Below, in pieces: positions 16,966 to 25,217 of a stretch of DNA of 64,000 bases (position 1 is its first letter; the number at the start of each line of letters is the position of its first letter). Where the stretch lies: positions 334,128-398,127 of the forward strand of contig NZ_FRCN01000005.1 of the NCBI RefSeq assembly GCF_900142925.1, in the 5' to 3' direction. This DNA is from Chitinophaga sp. CF418 (GTDB lineage: Bacteria > Bacteroidota > Bacteroidia > Chitinophagales > Chitinophagaceae). The translations under genes and the position numbers were made by a program. The notes under the pieces are model-generated. The model was not told the DNA's origin. It did no database searches and saw only the letters and a list, made by a program, of their open reading frames with translations.

Positions 16966-17014
16966 TTAACTTACGTTCAACTTACGTTCAGAACGTAAGT
17001 TGAACGTAAGTTAA
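16966..17014. repeat. Perfect 24-bp-arm palindrome made of tandem repeats
   Basis: The 24-nt left arm (16966-16989) and right arm (16991-17014) are exact complements around a single central base. Each arm is about two tandem copies of cttacgttcaa. It would extrude as a near-perfect hairpin. No T-run follows, so it is not a simple terminator. Confidence 0.8.
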
Positions 17015-17174
17015 AGCCATTGGTACTATAGTCGTATCGGATTGATACTATACTGAAAGGGTGGAAATTCGATAGAGATGGCTTAATCCTCCCTTACATT
17101 TACCTCTCCACCACTCCTCATTAAAGTGTCAAACAAACAATAATAATTCCTATCTTCCCCTCAAATTCCCGTTG

Positions 17175-18740
17175 ATGAAAAAACTACTGATACTCAGCCT
17201 GTCCTGTATCGGTCTGACAACCACCGCACAGGTCAACACACATGTCCCAACGATCGACGAAGTTGGCCCTGCCAGGCTCACGGAAAACATTGCTCCTGTA
17301 AAAGCACCTTTTCCCATGCCAGCCTTCAAAAAGCCAGCATTCCCTTCATACACCATTACCATCAAAGGGAAAGCAAATACCCAGACACAAGAAATCCAAA
17401 CAGCCATAGACGCTGTAAGCAAACATGGCGGAGGAACAGTTAACATCCCTACCGGCAATTGGCATACTGGCCGCATCATATTAAAATCAAACGTCAATCT
17501 CCACCTCGAAGAAAATGCCATCCTGAACTTCAGCGGAGAAGTAGCAGACTACCTCCCGGTTGTATTCACCCGTACTGAAGGCGTGGAAGTCATGTCCCTG
17601 GGAGCCTGTATCTATGCCAACGGACAACACAATATCGCTGTTACCGGAAAAGGGAAACTGGTAGGCCCACCTGCCAATTGTTCTGTCAGGAAACAGGTCA
17701 TGCGCCAGGATGTAATAGAGAATGTGGTAGCCGCCAATAAACCAGTCGCGGAAAGGATATATGACGGCCATAACGGAGGTCCGGTCTATCTCCCGATGTT
17801 CGTTTCTGCGGTCAATTGTAAAAATGTGTTTTTAGAGGGCATACAGCTCGAAAACACCCCTTTCTGGAACATTGTACCCATTTATTGCGATAACGTCATT
17901 ATAAGGGGTATTACGGTCAATTCTGTGGGTATTCCGAGCGGGGATGGTATCGATATAGAATCCAGCAGGAATGTACTGATAGAATACTGCACGCTCAACT
18001 GCGGAGATGACTGCTTTACGTTGAAAGCCGGACGCGGAGAAGACGGATTAAGAATCGGCAAGCCTACAGAGAATGTAGTCATCCGCTTTTGCCTGGCACG
18101 GCAGGGGCATGGCGGTATTACAGTAGGCAGTGAAACCGCAGCCATGATCCGGAACCTATATGTGCATGATGTAGTATTTGACGATACAGAAGTAGGCCTG
18201 CGCTTTAAGACCAGGCGTCCCCGTGGTGGAGGTGGCGAAAACCTGTACTATGAGCGCATCCGGATGCGCCTGCGGCTGGACGCCTTCCGCTGGGACATGC
18301 TGGGCGCCAGGATGTATGTAGGCGCACTGGCGGATCGCCTGCCGGCTTTGCCTGTCAACAAATTAACACCGGTTTACAGGAATATACACGCGAAAGATAT
18401 TGTTGTAGATAGCGCCAGGGCGCTGGTAAGAGTGGATGGTATCCCGGAATCTCCTATGACGGGCTTCGACCTTGAGAATGTGGAGGCCCATTGTAGCAAA
18501 TTGATCCAGAGTATAGATGCGACAGATCTGAAGATCTCCAATGCTACCATTTACAGCCCTGATTCACTGTTAACATTTACAGATAGCAGGAATATCATCT
18601 TTCAGCAGGTACATTTCATCAATCCGGCGAATAAGATCGTCACTAATCTTTCCGGCGATCTTACGGATAACATCCGGTTTGAGAATGCCACCCCGCAAAA
18701 GCCGGAAGGCTGGGAAACCAATAGCTGGAAAAGGAAATAA
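17175..18740 (+). CDS. Glycoside hydrolase family 28 protein (polygalacturonase-like)
   Basis: 521 aa from ATG 17175 (a TTG directly precedes it). Signal peptide MKKLLILSLSCIGLTTTAQ. The right-handed beta-helix shows the GH28 catalytic strings GDGIDIESS (about residue 256), CGDDCFTLKAG (about 276) with the two adjacent Asp, GHGGITVGSE (about 312) and RFKTRRPRGGGGENLYY (late R-K region). It hydrolyses galacturonan from plant pectin in the periplasm or outside the cell. A broken pectate lyase at 31.4 kb points to the same substrate. It shares a bidirectional terminator with the MFS gene. Confidence 0.9.
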   Translation: MKKLLILSLSCIGLTTTAQVNTHVPTIDEVGPARLTENIAPVKAPFPMPAFKKPAFPSYTITIKGKANTQTQEIQTAIDAVSKHGGGTVNIPTGNWHTGRIILKSNVNLHLEENAILNFSGEVADYLPVVFTRTEGVEVMSLGACIYANGQHNIAVTGKGKLVGPPANCSVRKQVMRQDVIENVVAANKPVAERIYDGHNGGPVYLPMFVSAVNCKNVFLEGIQLENTPFWNIVPIYCDNVIIRGITVNSVGIPSGDGIDIESSRNVLIEYCTLNCGDDCFTLKAGRGEDGLRIGKPTENVVIRFCLARQGHGGITVGSETAAMIRNLYVHDVVFDDTEVGLRFKTRRPRGGGGENLYYERIRMRLRLDAFRWDMLGARMYVGALADRLPALPVNKLTPVYRNIHAKDIVVDSARALVRVDGIPESPMTGFDLENVEAHCSKLIQSIDATDLKISNATIYSPDSLLTFTDSRNIIFQQVHFINPANKIVTNLSGDLTDNIRFENATPQKPEGWETNSWKRK

Positions 18741-18780
18741 AAGGAACAGCCGGGTAGTTAGATTACCCGGCTGTTCCTTT
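18740..18780. terminator. Bidirectional terminator between GH28 and MFS genes
   Basis: A 17-bp perfect stem (aaaggaacagccgggta and its complement) with a 7-nt loop. A-runs on the left and T-runs on the right let it serve both convergent genes. Confidence 0.85.
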
Positions 18781-19991
18781 TACGCTACGACCAGTTTAGC
18801 AGCAGCCCTTCTCACGCGAACAGTACACCAGATCACAACGGCCAATATCGCAGACATCACCAGGTAACGGAGCACCATATCCTGCTGTGTGACTATCTTG
18901 CCCGTCCGGGAAAGTGTAAAGCTGGAGATGGATGTCATTACATACACCAGTCCTCCCAGCAAGCCGCTTGCCATTCCGGCATTTTGCGGAAAATACAACA
19001 TCCCCTGGGTGAAGAACAGATTATACAGGAACCCGGAACAAATATGAATAAAGAAAGCAAATAACATCAGGCACCATAACTGCTGATAACCGTAACCTAT
19101 CAGGAACAGCACTGTGATCAATGTCAGTTGAACGACAGCAGCAGCAGACGCTTTCTTGTTAAAATCAAGTGCAATGAGACGTTTGCCGATGATCCCTCCT
19201 ATCATCCAGGAAAAACCCAGTATCAGCGTACAATATCCGATTACAACCGCATTGAAATGCAGACTGTTCTCGATCACAAACGGCCCGGCAATGTTAAACA
19301 CCATCACCACAGAATATGCCATGCCCAATGTAATGATACCCAGCAGGAACTTCGTATTCCCCAGCATCATAACATAATTTTCTTTTATCCTGACCAGATC
19401 CACCCGTTTGCGTTCTGCGATTGTTTCTCCGCTAAAGATCAACTCAAATACCAGCATTAAAAATGCATATATCGCCAGGAAGTAAAAGTTTGACTGCCAG
19501 TTGAAAAATTTCTGCAGATACCCTCCCAGAAAAGGAGCCACAATAGGCCCCAGTGACCAGATAATAGTAAAGAAACTTAGAAAATGTTTCAGCTTATCAC
19601 CGGAGTACATATCTACAAAGAAAGCTCGTTTAGAAACCACCACAAATGACACGGCAACTCCTTGTATAATTCTTAGAAAACAAATCAGCTCAACATTCTT
19701 TGTAATACCAATCAGTAAAGAGGATACTATCAGCACGCCCAGACCGTACATGGCAGGTTTGAATCTGCCAATGCTGTCCAACAGGCTCCCTACAAACAAT
19801 TGGGAAACACCATAACTCAGGAAAAAACATGTAAGCGTGAGCTGTATATCATGTTCCGGCACGCCAAGACTGTTGGCCATTGTGGGGAACGATGGTAAAT
19901 AAATATCTGTGACAAATCCCGACAAGGGAATTGAAATGAAAGCTAATATTGTCGCTATCTTCTTTCTTCTGTCTGATGCGCTTCTTAACAT
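18780..19991 (-). CDS. MFS transporter, Bcr/CflA drug-resistance type
   Basis: 403 aa with about twelve hydrophobic segments. The opening ISIPLSGFVTDIYLPSFPTM and the LTLTCFFLSYGVSQLFVGSLLDSIGRF motif (TM2 and loop 2-3 with the G--D--GR signature) are typical of the Bcr/CflA subfamily, proton-driven exporters in the inner membrane. It follows an AraC gene on the same strand, 90 nt apart, a usual regulator-exporter pair, and both diverge from the hydroxylase/sulfotransferase operon, so it might export that operon's product. Confidence 0.88.
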   Translation of the reverse strand: MLRSASDRRKKIATILAFISIPLSGFVTDIYLPSFPTMANSLGVPEHDIQLTLTCFFLSYGVSQLFVGSLLDSIGRFKPAMYGLGVLIVSSLLIGITKNVELICFLRIIQGVAVSFVVVSKRAFFVDMYSGDKLKHFLSFFTIIWSLGPIVAPFLGGYLQKFFNWQSNFYFLAIYAFLMLVFELIFSGETIAERKRVDLVRIKENYVMMLGNTKFLLGIITLGMAYSVVMVFNIAGPFVIENSLHFNAVVIGYCTLILGFSWMIGGIIGKRLIALDFNKKASAAAVVQLTLITVLFLIGYGYQQLWCLMLFAFFIHICSGFLYNLFFTQGMLYFPQNAGMASGLLGGLVYVMTSISSFTLSRTGKIVTQQDMVLRYLVMSAILAVVIWCTVRVRRAAAKLVVA

Positions 19992-20081
19992 AACCTAAAA
20001 ACCTTTTTATGAATGACGCAACAAAGGTATATCAGGCATGCAGATACTTAGTAATGTAATTCAAAGGAATAATTGTCTAAA

Positions 20082-21008
20082 TCAAAGAATCGCTTTAACC
20101 TTTGATTGCCTGAACTGTAAAGGGGTGATTCCCATCGCTTTCTTGAAAAAATGATTAAAATGAGCAGGTTCCTCAAAGCCCAGACAATAGCCCACCTGTG
20201 AGATATCCCATTGCGTGTTCTGCAGTAAGGTCTTCGCTTCTTCCAGGACACGGCTTTTGATAATGGCGGTAGTCGTACTCCCGGTAGTACTCTTGATTAC
20301 AGAATTCAAATGATTGACATGCACGTTCAGCGCCCGGGCAAAATCGGCCGGTGTCTTCATTGTCAGCGGATGAGCCGGAGAATCCAGCGGGAATTGCTGA
20401 TGCAACAGTTCATCAAACATCCTGAGCAAACGGGAAGATGCGGGTAATTCGCTGGTATAGTTACCATCAGGCTGGTCTACCAGCAGGGAATGCATCAGCA
20501 GGCACAACAGGTTTCGTATTGCTTCGTACTTAAATGGATAGTCGCTATGCGCCATCTCCATCATCTGCTCAAAATAAAGCGTTAAAAGTCCCAGTTGCTT
20601 ATCATCAAGGAATATAACTGGCTCACTCCATGCTTTGAACAGTGATGAACGCTTAAAAATATCAAACTGGTAATGCTCGTTGAAGAACTCCTGGTTAAAC
20701 AGGCAGTAATAACCATCCTGGTCGTCAGACAAACTGGTCCAGGCATATGGAACAGACGGACAGGGTAACAATAAAGCAGGCCTGTCTATAATAATGGAGT
20801 TGCCGCCATAAAACAGCTCTCCCGTTCCCAGTATCAGTGTTATCTTATAAAAATCCCGCCTGTTGTAAGGCGATTTGAAATTGCAGTATTTCCGGGTATT
20901 TACATTAAAATGAGACTTACCACTTTGCAGATCATTATTACTTAATGGAAAGTTGATATGTGATCTTTCCCGGTAAAAGTCGGTCAATGTCTCCAATTGC
21001 TGGCTCAT
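20082..21008 (-). CDS. AraC family transcriptional regulator
   Basis: 308 aa. The N-terminal cupin-like sensor includes YGGNSIIIDRPALLLPCPSV. The C-terminal region carries two HTH motifs (TPADFARALNVHVNHLNSVI and ISQVGYCLGFEEPAHFNHFF) and ends FKKAMGITPLQFRQSK, the AraC signature. It precedes the MFS exporter on the minus strand and is divergent from the plus-strand hydroxylase operon, so it may control both through the 290-bp gap between them. Confidence 0.9.
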   Translation of the reverse strand: MSQQLETLTDFYRERSHINFPLSNNDLQSGKSHFNVNTRKYCNFKSPYNRRDFYKITLILGTGELFYGGNSIIIDRPALLLPCPSVPYAWTSLSDDQDGYYCLFNQEFFNEHYQFDIFKRSSLFKAWSEPVIFLDDKQLGLLTLYFEQMMEMAHSDYPFKYEAIRNLLCLLMHSLLVDQPDGNYTSELPASSRLLRMFDELLHQQFPLDSPAHPLTMKTPADFARALNVHVNHLNSVIKSTTGSTTTAIIKSRVLEEAKTLLQNTQWDISQVGYCLGFEEPAHFNHFFKKAMGITPLQFRQSKVKAIL

Positions 21009-21075
21009 GGAGGCAAAGGTATAGAAAATATGGAAATGGAATGAAATCCCCCCTCAGCAGCCACCAGCGCAGGCA

Positions 21076-21201
21076 CTATATCCTGGTGACGTACTTGTTG
21101 GTTTCCGGATCAAATTCCTGAAAATTGATCAATACCTCGCTTGCACGAATCGAAATTATGCCTAACCCGTTTTCAATCTGAAATTTCATCTGCTTATTCA
21201 T
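21076..21201 (-). CDS. Possible 41-residue small protein
   Basis: ATG 21201 to TAG 21076. It starts MNKQMKFQIENGLGIISIRA and ends QEFDPETNKYVTRI. Not recognised. It lies in the gap between the AraC gene and the hydroxylase operon, divergent from the latter. It reads like a real short protein rather than low-complexity noise, but there is no independent support. Confidence 0.35.
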   Translation of the reverse strand: MNKQMKFQIENGLGIISIRASEVLINFQEFDPETNKYVTRI

Positions 21202-21299
21202 CTTGGATATCCAATTTAACACATTCTGAAATTTATTAATAAAAACATCTTTTCAAAATCAATTAATACCCTATCTTAGCCTTACCTTACGCATTTTCA

Positions 21300-21974
21300 A
21301 TGAATTACATCAGATTCTCCGATACCTACAACGAAGCGCTACTTATTGCGGAGCTACAACAGGTGCTGCAACAGGATTGGTCCCTACATTTTAATACCAA
21401 AGATTTCAACGGCGACTGGCGGAGTATTTCCCTACGTTCAGCCACAGGCAGGAACGATGATATATATGCCCAGGCAGACGTCGCATATAAAAACACGCCC
21501 GCACTGGAAATGATGCCTTATGTGCAAAAAATACTGGATACCTGGCACTGTGAAAAGGAGGCCGTACGCCTGTTATCACTCGCGCCCGGCAGCGAGATCA
21601 AACCTCATAAGGATATGGGCTGTGGCTACCGTGACGGTAATTTCAGAATTCATATTCCCATCGTTACCAATCCTGACGTATACTTTACCGTCGAGGATGA
21701 AACACTGCATTTACAGGCAGGCGAATGCTGGTACATGGACTTCAGCCAGACACACAGTATTGTCAACAACGGCAATACTAACAGAATTCACCTGATCATG
21801 GACTGTATACGCAACGAGTGGACCGACCGGCTATTCGCAGCACATGGCTTTGATCTTTCAGAAGAAAAACCGTCATATGATGCAGCAACGAAAGCCAGAA
21901 TGATCGAAGAGCTGGAAAAAATTGATACGGACATAGCAAGGAACCTTATTGCCAGCCTAAAAGCAGAAAATTAA
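21300..21974 (+). CDS. Aspartyl/asparaginyl beta-hydroxylase-like 2-oxoglutarate dioxygenase
   Basis: 224 aa. The cupin core has the iron ligands HKD (in SEIKPHKDMGCG, about residue 102) and a distal His in DFSQTHSIVNNG, followed by the 2OG-binding Arg in NTNRIHLIMD. NFRIHIPIVTNPDVYFTV is typical of the Asp/Asn hydroxylase family, which hydroxylates Asp, Asn, Arg or free amino acids. It is the first gene of a tight three-gene operon; its TAA shares an A with the next ATG. Substrate unknown. Confidence 0.85.
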   Translation: MNYIRFSDTYNEALLIAELQQVLQQDWSLHFNTKDFNGDWRSISLRSATGRNDDIYAQADVAYKNTPALEMMPYVQKILDTWHCEKEAVRLLSLAPGSEIKPHKDMGCGYRDGNFRIHIPIVTNPDVYFTVEDETLHLQAGECWYMDFSQTHSIVNNGNTNRIHLIMDCIRNEWTDRLFAAHGFDLSEEKPSYDAATKARMIEELEKIDTDIARNLIASLKAEN

Positions 21975-22936
21975 TGCAGACATCCTCCATTACAAACTGG
22001 ATACCTTACAAACTCAATTATACGCCACAGGGATGGATCGTGAAATGGCTCGACCTGGTCGACAAGCGAATGATCCTTCCCTTTTTTGATGAGACTATCC
22101 AGGTATGCCGGATCAGTCAACGGCAGCGCTCTTCCCTGGAAAGCCTGTCCACAATGGATTTCGCTGCGGACGTCAGCAATGACCTGTCTGCACTAGAGCC
22201 TTCAGCTTTCGTCTTCCATGTATCCCGCTGTGGCTCTACCCTGCTATCACAGGCATTTTCAGCGCCGGAGGAAAACATCGTCATAGCAGAAGCGCCGCTG
22301 CTGGATGAAATTTTAAGAGCCCGCGAACATCAGCCGGATCTGCCCTTATCTATACTTGAGGACTGGTTCAGGGCTGCAGTCAGGCTAATGGGACAACAAC
22401 GCAATTTTAAAGAGCAACACTATATCATAAAACTCGACAGCTGGCATATTCACTTTTATGAACTGCTGAGGCAATGGTATCCGCATACACCCTTTTTCTT
22501 CCTTTATCGTAAACCGGATGAGGTGATCGCGTCGCATGATAAACGCAGGGGCATTCATTCGGTTCCCGGCATGGTCTCTCCTGCCCTCCTCAAAACGGAT
22601 GATCCAGGACAATTTGGAGGCGATTTTAACCGCTATACCGCCCAGGTGTTACAGCAGTTCTATCTTAAACTCCAAAGCATCCTGGAGCTTAATTATGCCC
22701 AGAATTGCTTTTTTGATTATGCGGATGGTGTACAGGAAATGATGGCAGCTTTCAGCCATTTCTCAGGAGTGGCCATAAAAGATGAGGAACAGGTACACGA
22801 TCGCCTGAAATATCACAGTAAAGCCTCACAAGAGGTATTTAAACCGGAATCATTCGACAACAGGGAGCGCTTCTTCTTTCAGGATGCGCACAACGCATAC
22901 GAGCAGTTAAGATCATCGCATACACTATCTATCTGA
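21974..22936 (+). CDS. Sulfotransferase family protein
   Basis: 320 aa. The 5'-phosphosulfate-binding P-loop VFHVSRCGSTLLSQAFS begins at about residue 80. The 3'-phosphate region is FFFLYRKPDEVIASHDKRRG at about residue 175-194. The family transfers sulfate from PAPS to hydroxyl or amine groups of small molecules, sugars or peptides. The start overlaps the hydroxylase stop (TAATG). The next gene encodes the APS kinase that makes PAPS, so this operon supplies its own sulfate donor. Confidence 0.85.
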   Translation: MQTSSITNWIPYKLNYTPQGWIVKWLDLVDKRMILPFFDETIQVCRISQRQRSSLESLSTMDFAADVSNDLSALEPSAFVFHVSRCGSTLLSQAFSAPEENIVIAEAPLLDEILRAREHQPDLPLSILEDWFRAAVRLMGQQRNFKEQHYIIKLDSWHIHFYELLRQWYPHTPFFFLYRKPDEVIASHDKRRGIHSVPGMVSPALLKTDDPGQFGGDFNRYTAQVLQQFYLKLQSILELNYAQNCFFDYADGVQEMMAAFSHFSGVAIKDEEQVHDRLKYHSKASQEVFKPESFDNRERFFFQDAHNAYEQLRSSHTLSI

Positions 22937-22945
22937 CAGGTTTCA

Positions 22946-23533
22946 ATGGGACATATCATTCAATTCACAGGTTTATCAGGAGCAGGCAAAACAACGCTGT
23001 CCAATGCCTTGCTGGAGTGGGGCAATCAACATCATGTAAAAATTAAACTGATAGACGGAGACGTTTACCGGCAAACGCTGTGTAAAGATTTAGGCTTCAG
23101 CAAAGCAGACAGATTGGAAAATGTTTCCCGGCTGGGTGCTTATGCCGCCTCAATATCGGCGGACTATGACTATATCTTCATCGCAGCCATTAATCCCTAT
23201 GAAGAAGGCAGGAATAGCCTTAAAGCGAGATACGGCGCTACCCTCATCTGGCTGAAATGCAGCCTGCAGGCGCTGATAGCAAGAGACCCGAAGGGATTGT
23301 ACCGGAAAGCCCTGCTGCCCGACTCACACCCTGAAAAGATCCATAACCTGACCGGCCTGAATGATACCTTTGAAGAGCCACTGCAAGCCGATCTAACGTT
23401 GGACACAGGCAGCCTAAGTGTGGAAGAAGTGCTTAGCCAGACAGTCAGTTTCCTTAATCAACTGTCACTCCTGCCGGCCCCTGGAACTGGTACCCTTTCC
23501 CCCATTTATACACGTAACGCTTCGCCAGAGTGA
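22946..23533 (+). CDS. cysC: Adenylylsulfate (APS) kinase
   Basis: Phosphorylates APS to PAPS. 195 aa. Walker A GLSGAGKTTLSNALL (residues 9-23), LIDGDVYRQTLCKDLGFSKA (APS-binding, with DGD--R), RLENVSRLGAYA, the AINPYEEGRN segment and ARDPKGLYRKA are all present. Typical members end soon after SVEEVLSQTVSFL; here the frame runs about 20 residues further and overlaps the convergent gene by 80 bp. No ATP sulfurylase gene is next to it. It serves the adjacent sulfotransferase, not sulfate assimilation as such. Confidence 0.88.
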   Translation: MGHIIQFTGLSGAGKTTLSNALLEWGNQHHVKIKLIDGDVYRQTLCKDLGFSKADRLENVSRLGAYAASISADYDYIFIAAINPYEEGRNSLKARYGATLIWLKCSLQALIARDPKGLYRKALLPDSHPEKIHNLTGLNDTFEEPLQADLTLDTGSLSVEEVLSQTVSFLNQLSLLPAPGTGTLSPIYTRNASPE

Positions 23534-24395
23534 ACTTGCCTTTTTTATTGCTTTTCGCATAGGGCTTTACCTCCTCTGGTAAATCCTCGAAATCATCCGC
23601 ATTATAGTTGCCTTTGATCGTTACGATGATATCCCGGAAAAACCTTTTGTTACTAACAGGTGCATTGTACGTACAGGTCCAGCCAGACATATTTTCGTCA
23701 ACGTTGGTCCGTTCCACCCAATTAGCAGACAAAACCTCTTTATAGCTTCCATCTGCTCCTGCTATCAGGTACAGGTTACCATAAAACGGTCCCCCGGCGC
23801 CACCATTCGAACTCTTGATCATAAATGCGTACTGATCATGTCCGATCAGCAGCAATTCAGGGGACGGACATTGGGAAAACGCACCATACGCACCAGCAGC
23901 CGGCTGGAAGTATTTCAATGACCAGACGCTGTCTACCTTGGTAAATTTGGCAAATCCAATGGTTCCCCCCGTAAAACGGGATATTTGCATGCCATCCGGG
24001 TCAAATTCTGAATGATTGAAAGTGAGCATTTTGTATTGCGTCCCGGAAGAGTCTTTATAGTTGTATACTTTGAGTAAGCGGGTCGCTGTTCCTTCTGCAT
24101 AAGGGAAATCATAGCTGCTGCCCTCATTCTCGTCTATATAAGACTTCGGTTTACAGGTCTTACATTCCCAGTTGATCAGCTGGTTTTTATATTTACCAGA
24201 CGACAGATCATAGTATTTACCGGGGAATAACTGCTTTAATACCTTGAGGTCATCGAAGGCCCCTGTTACATTAAGTGTACGGGTAGGCAGTAAAATAGTA
24301 TCACTGAGGTTCTTCTTTTGGAGGTCTCCTTCCTGTGCAGCGCAGTGGGCAACAATTCCCAGGCTCCAAAGCAGGCACAAAAAAACTTCTTTCAT
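23454..24395 (-). CDS. Secreted hypothetical protein
   Basis: 313 aa. The signal peptide is MKEVFLCLLWSLGIVAHCAAQ. The mature part contains a CKTC pair (about residue 78-81) and a glycine-rich stretch (SSNGGAGGPFYGNLYLIAG). No family recognised. Its last 80 bp overlap the 3' end of the APS kinase gene on the other strand. Confidence 0.7.
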   Translation of the reverse strand: MKEVFLCLLWSLGIVAHCAAQEGDLQKKNLSDTILLPTRTLNVTGAFDDLKVLKQLFPGKYYDLSSGKYKNQLINWECKTCKPKSYIDENEGSSYDFPYAEGTATRLLKVYNYKDSSGTQYKMLTFNHSEFDPDGMQISRFTGGTIGFAKFTKVDSVWSLKYFQPAAGAYGAFSQCPSPELLLIGHDQYAFMIKSSNGGAGGPFYGNLYLIAGADGSYKEVLSANWVERTNVDENMSGWTCTYNAPVSNKRFFRDIIVTIKGNYNADDFEDLPEEVKPYAKSNKKGKFTLAKRYVYKWGKGYQFQGPAGVTVD

Positions 24396-24456
24396 AGTTA
24401 TAGCAAATGGCTGTGAAGTTACGCCGATTTGCCGGATAATTTCCTCTGTAACTCAA

Positions 24457-24936
24457 CTACATCATCGGGACCGGCCTTCTTCTTATGTAGACATTTGGTG
24501 CAGCCTTTTTGAAGCTATAAAAATTCCCGTACTGCAGGTATTCCGGGTACGACTTTGGATTCATGGAGAAATCATAGATAACTTCCCTTACCCCCAACAG
24601 GATAGACATCTGCTTAAAGATGATCACACTGTCACAAGGCACTTCATTACAGGGGTCGTATGGATATTGCTGTTTATAATATACCGAAGTCTCTAACCCA
24701 AGCGCTGACATCGCATTCCTCAGCTGCTGGCTCTTTAAAGTATAATGCGGGTAGTCGTAATTATTGTTATTGGCTAGTACCAGCAGACTGTCGCTCAGCG
24801 TATGTATAGAAGGAAGATTCCTGTTAATATACCTGGTAAGACGCTTATCGTTGTACTTTCTAAGCGGCACGCAGGCGCAGGATGCGAAAAAAAGGAGGCT
24901 ACAAAGACCGATGCAGGAAAGAAGGATTCTTTTCAT
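24457..24936 (-). CDS. Hypothetical lipoprotein
   Basis: 159 aa. The N-terminus MKRILLSCIGLCSLLFFASCACVP has a lipobox (FASC, Cys at about residue 20). The mature part is Asn/Tyr-rich (LANNNNYDYPHYTL) with two cysteines in DPCNEVPCDSV. Not recognised. It lies 61 nt upstream of the secreted hypothetical gene on the same strand; the two may form an operon. Confidence 0.7.
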   Translation of the reverse strand: MKRILLSCIGLCSLLFFASCACVPLRKYNDKRLTRYINRNLPSIHTLSDSLLVLANNNNYDYPHYTLKSQQLRNAMSALGLETSVYYKQQYPYDPCNEVPCDSVIIFKQMSILLGVREVIYDFSMNPKSYPEYLQYGNFYSFKKAAPNVYIRRRPVPMM

Positions 24937-25100
24937 TTGGGTATAGTATTGTCCTTCTTAAAAATAAGGGAAAAGGCCCTTTTCCGACCAAAAAGCCGGT
25001 CTTTTACTCTAAAAAACGCTCATTTTCTACTCATTAATGCTTTTTTTCCCTATATTCATAAACTTATATCGTAAGTTGTTTCTATTACAATTCCATCATT

Positions 25101-25217
25101 ATGAATTCTACGACGTTATCTACCACTACGCAACAAAAGCGGATGAGCCGCAAAATATGGGCAGAAGTAATCCTGACTGTTATTCTCGTAGCTGCTGCCT
25201 TTTTGCTGACTATTTAA
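25101..25217 (+). CDS. Possible 38-residue single-span membrane protein
   Basis: ATG 25101 to TAA 25217. A polar Thr/Gln-rich N-terminus (MNSTTLSTTTQQKRMSRKIW) precedes one hydrophobic segment (VILTVILVAAAFLLTI). The stop overlaps the end of the convergent AraC gene by 4 bp. The charge pattern (basic residues before the helix) fits a small inner-membrane protein. It is too short for default gene calling. Confidence 0.45.
   Translation: MNSTTLSTTTQQKRMSRKIWAEVILTVILVAAAFLLTI

Larger units (their letters stand above)
16258..17174. other. 900-bp intergenic region with two long palindromes
   Basis: No convincing gene. It contains the palindromes at 16727-16820 and 16966-17014, described separately, and AT-rich flanks. 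A frame at 16261-16461 has low-complexity content and I do not call it. Confidence 0.6.
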
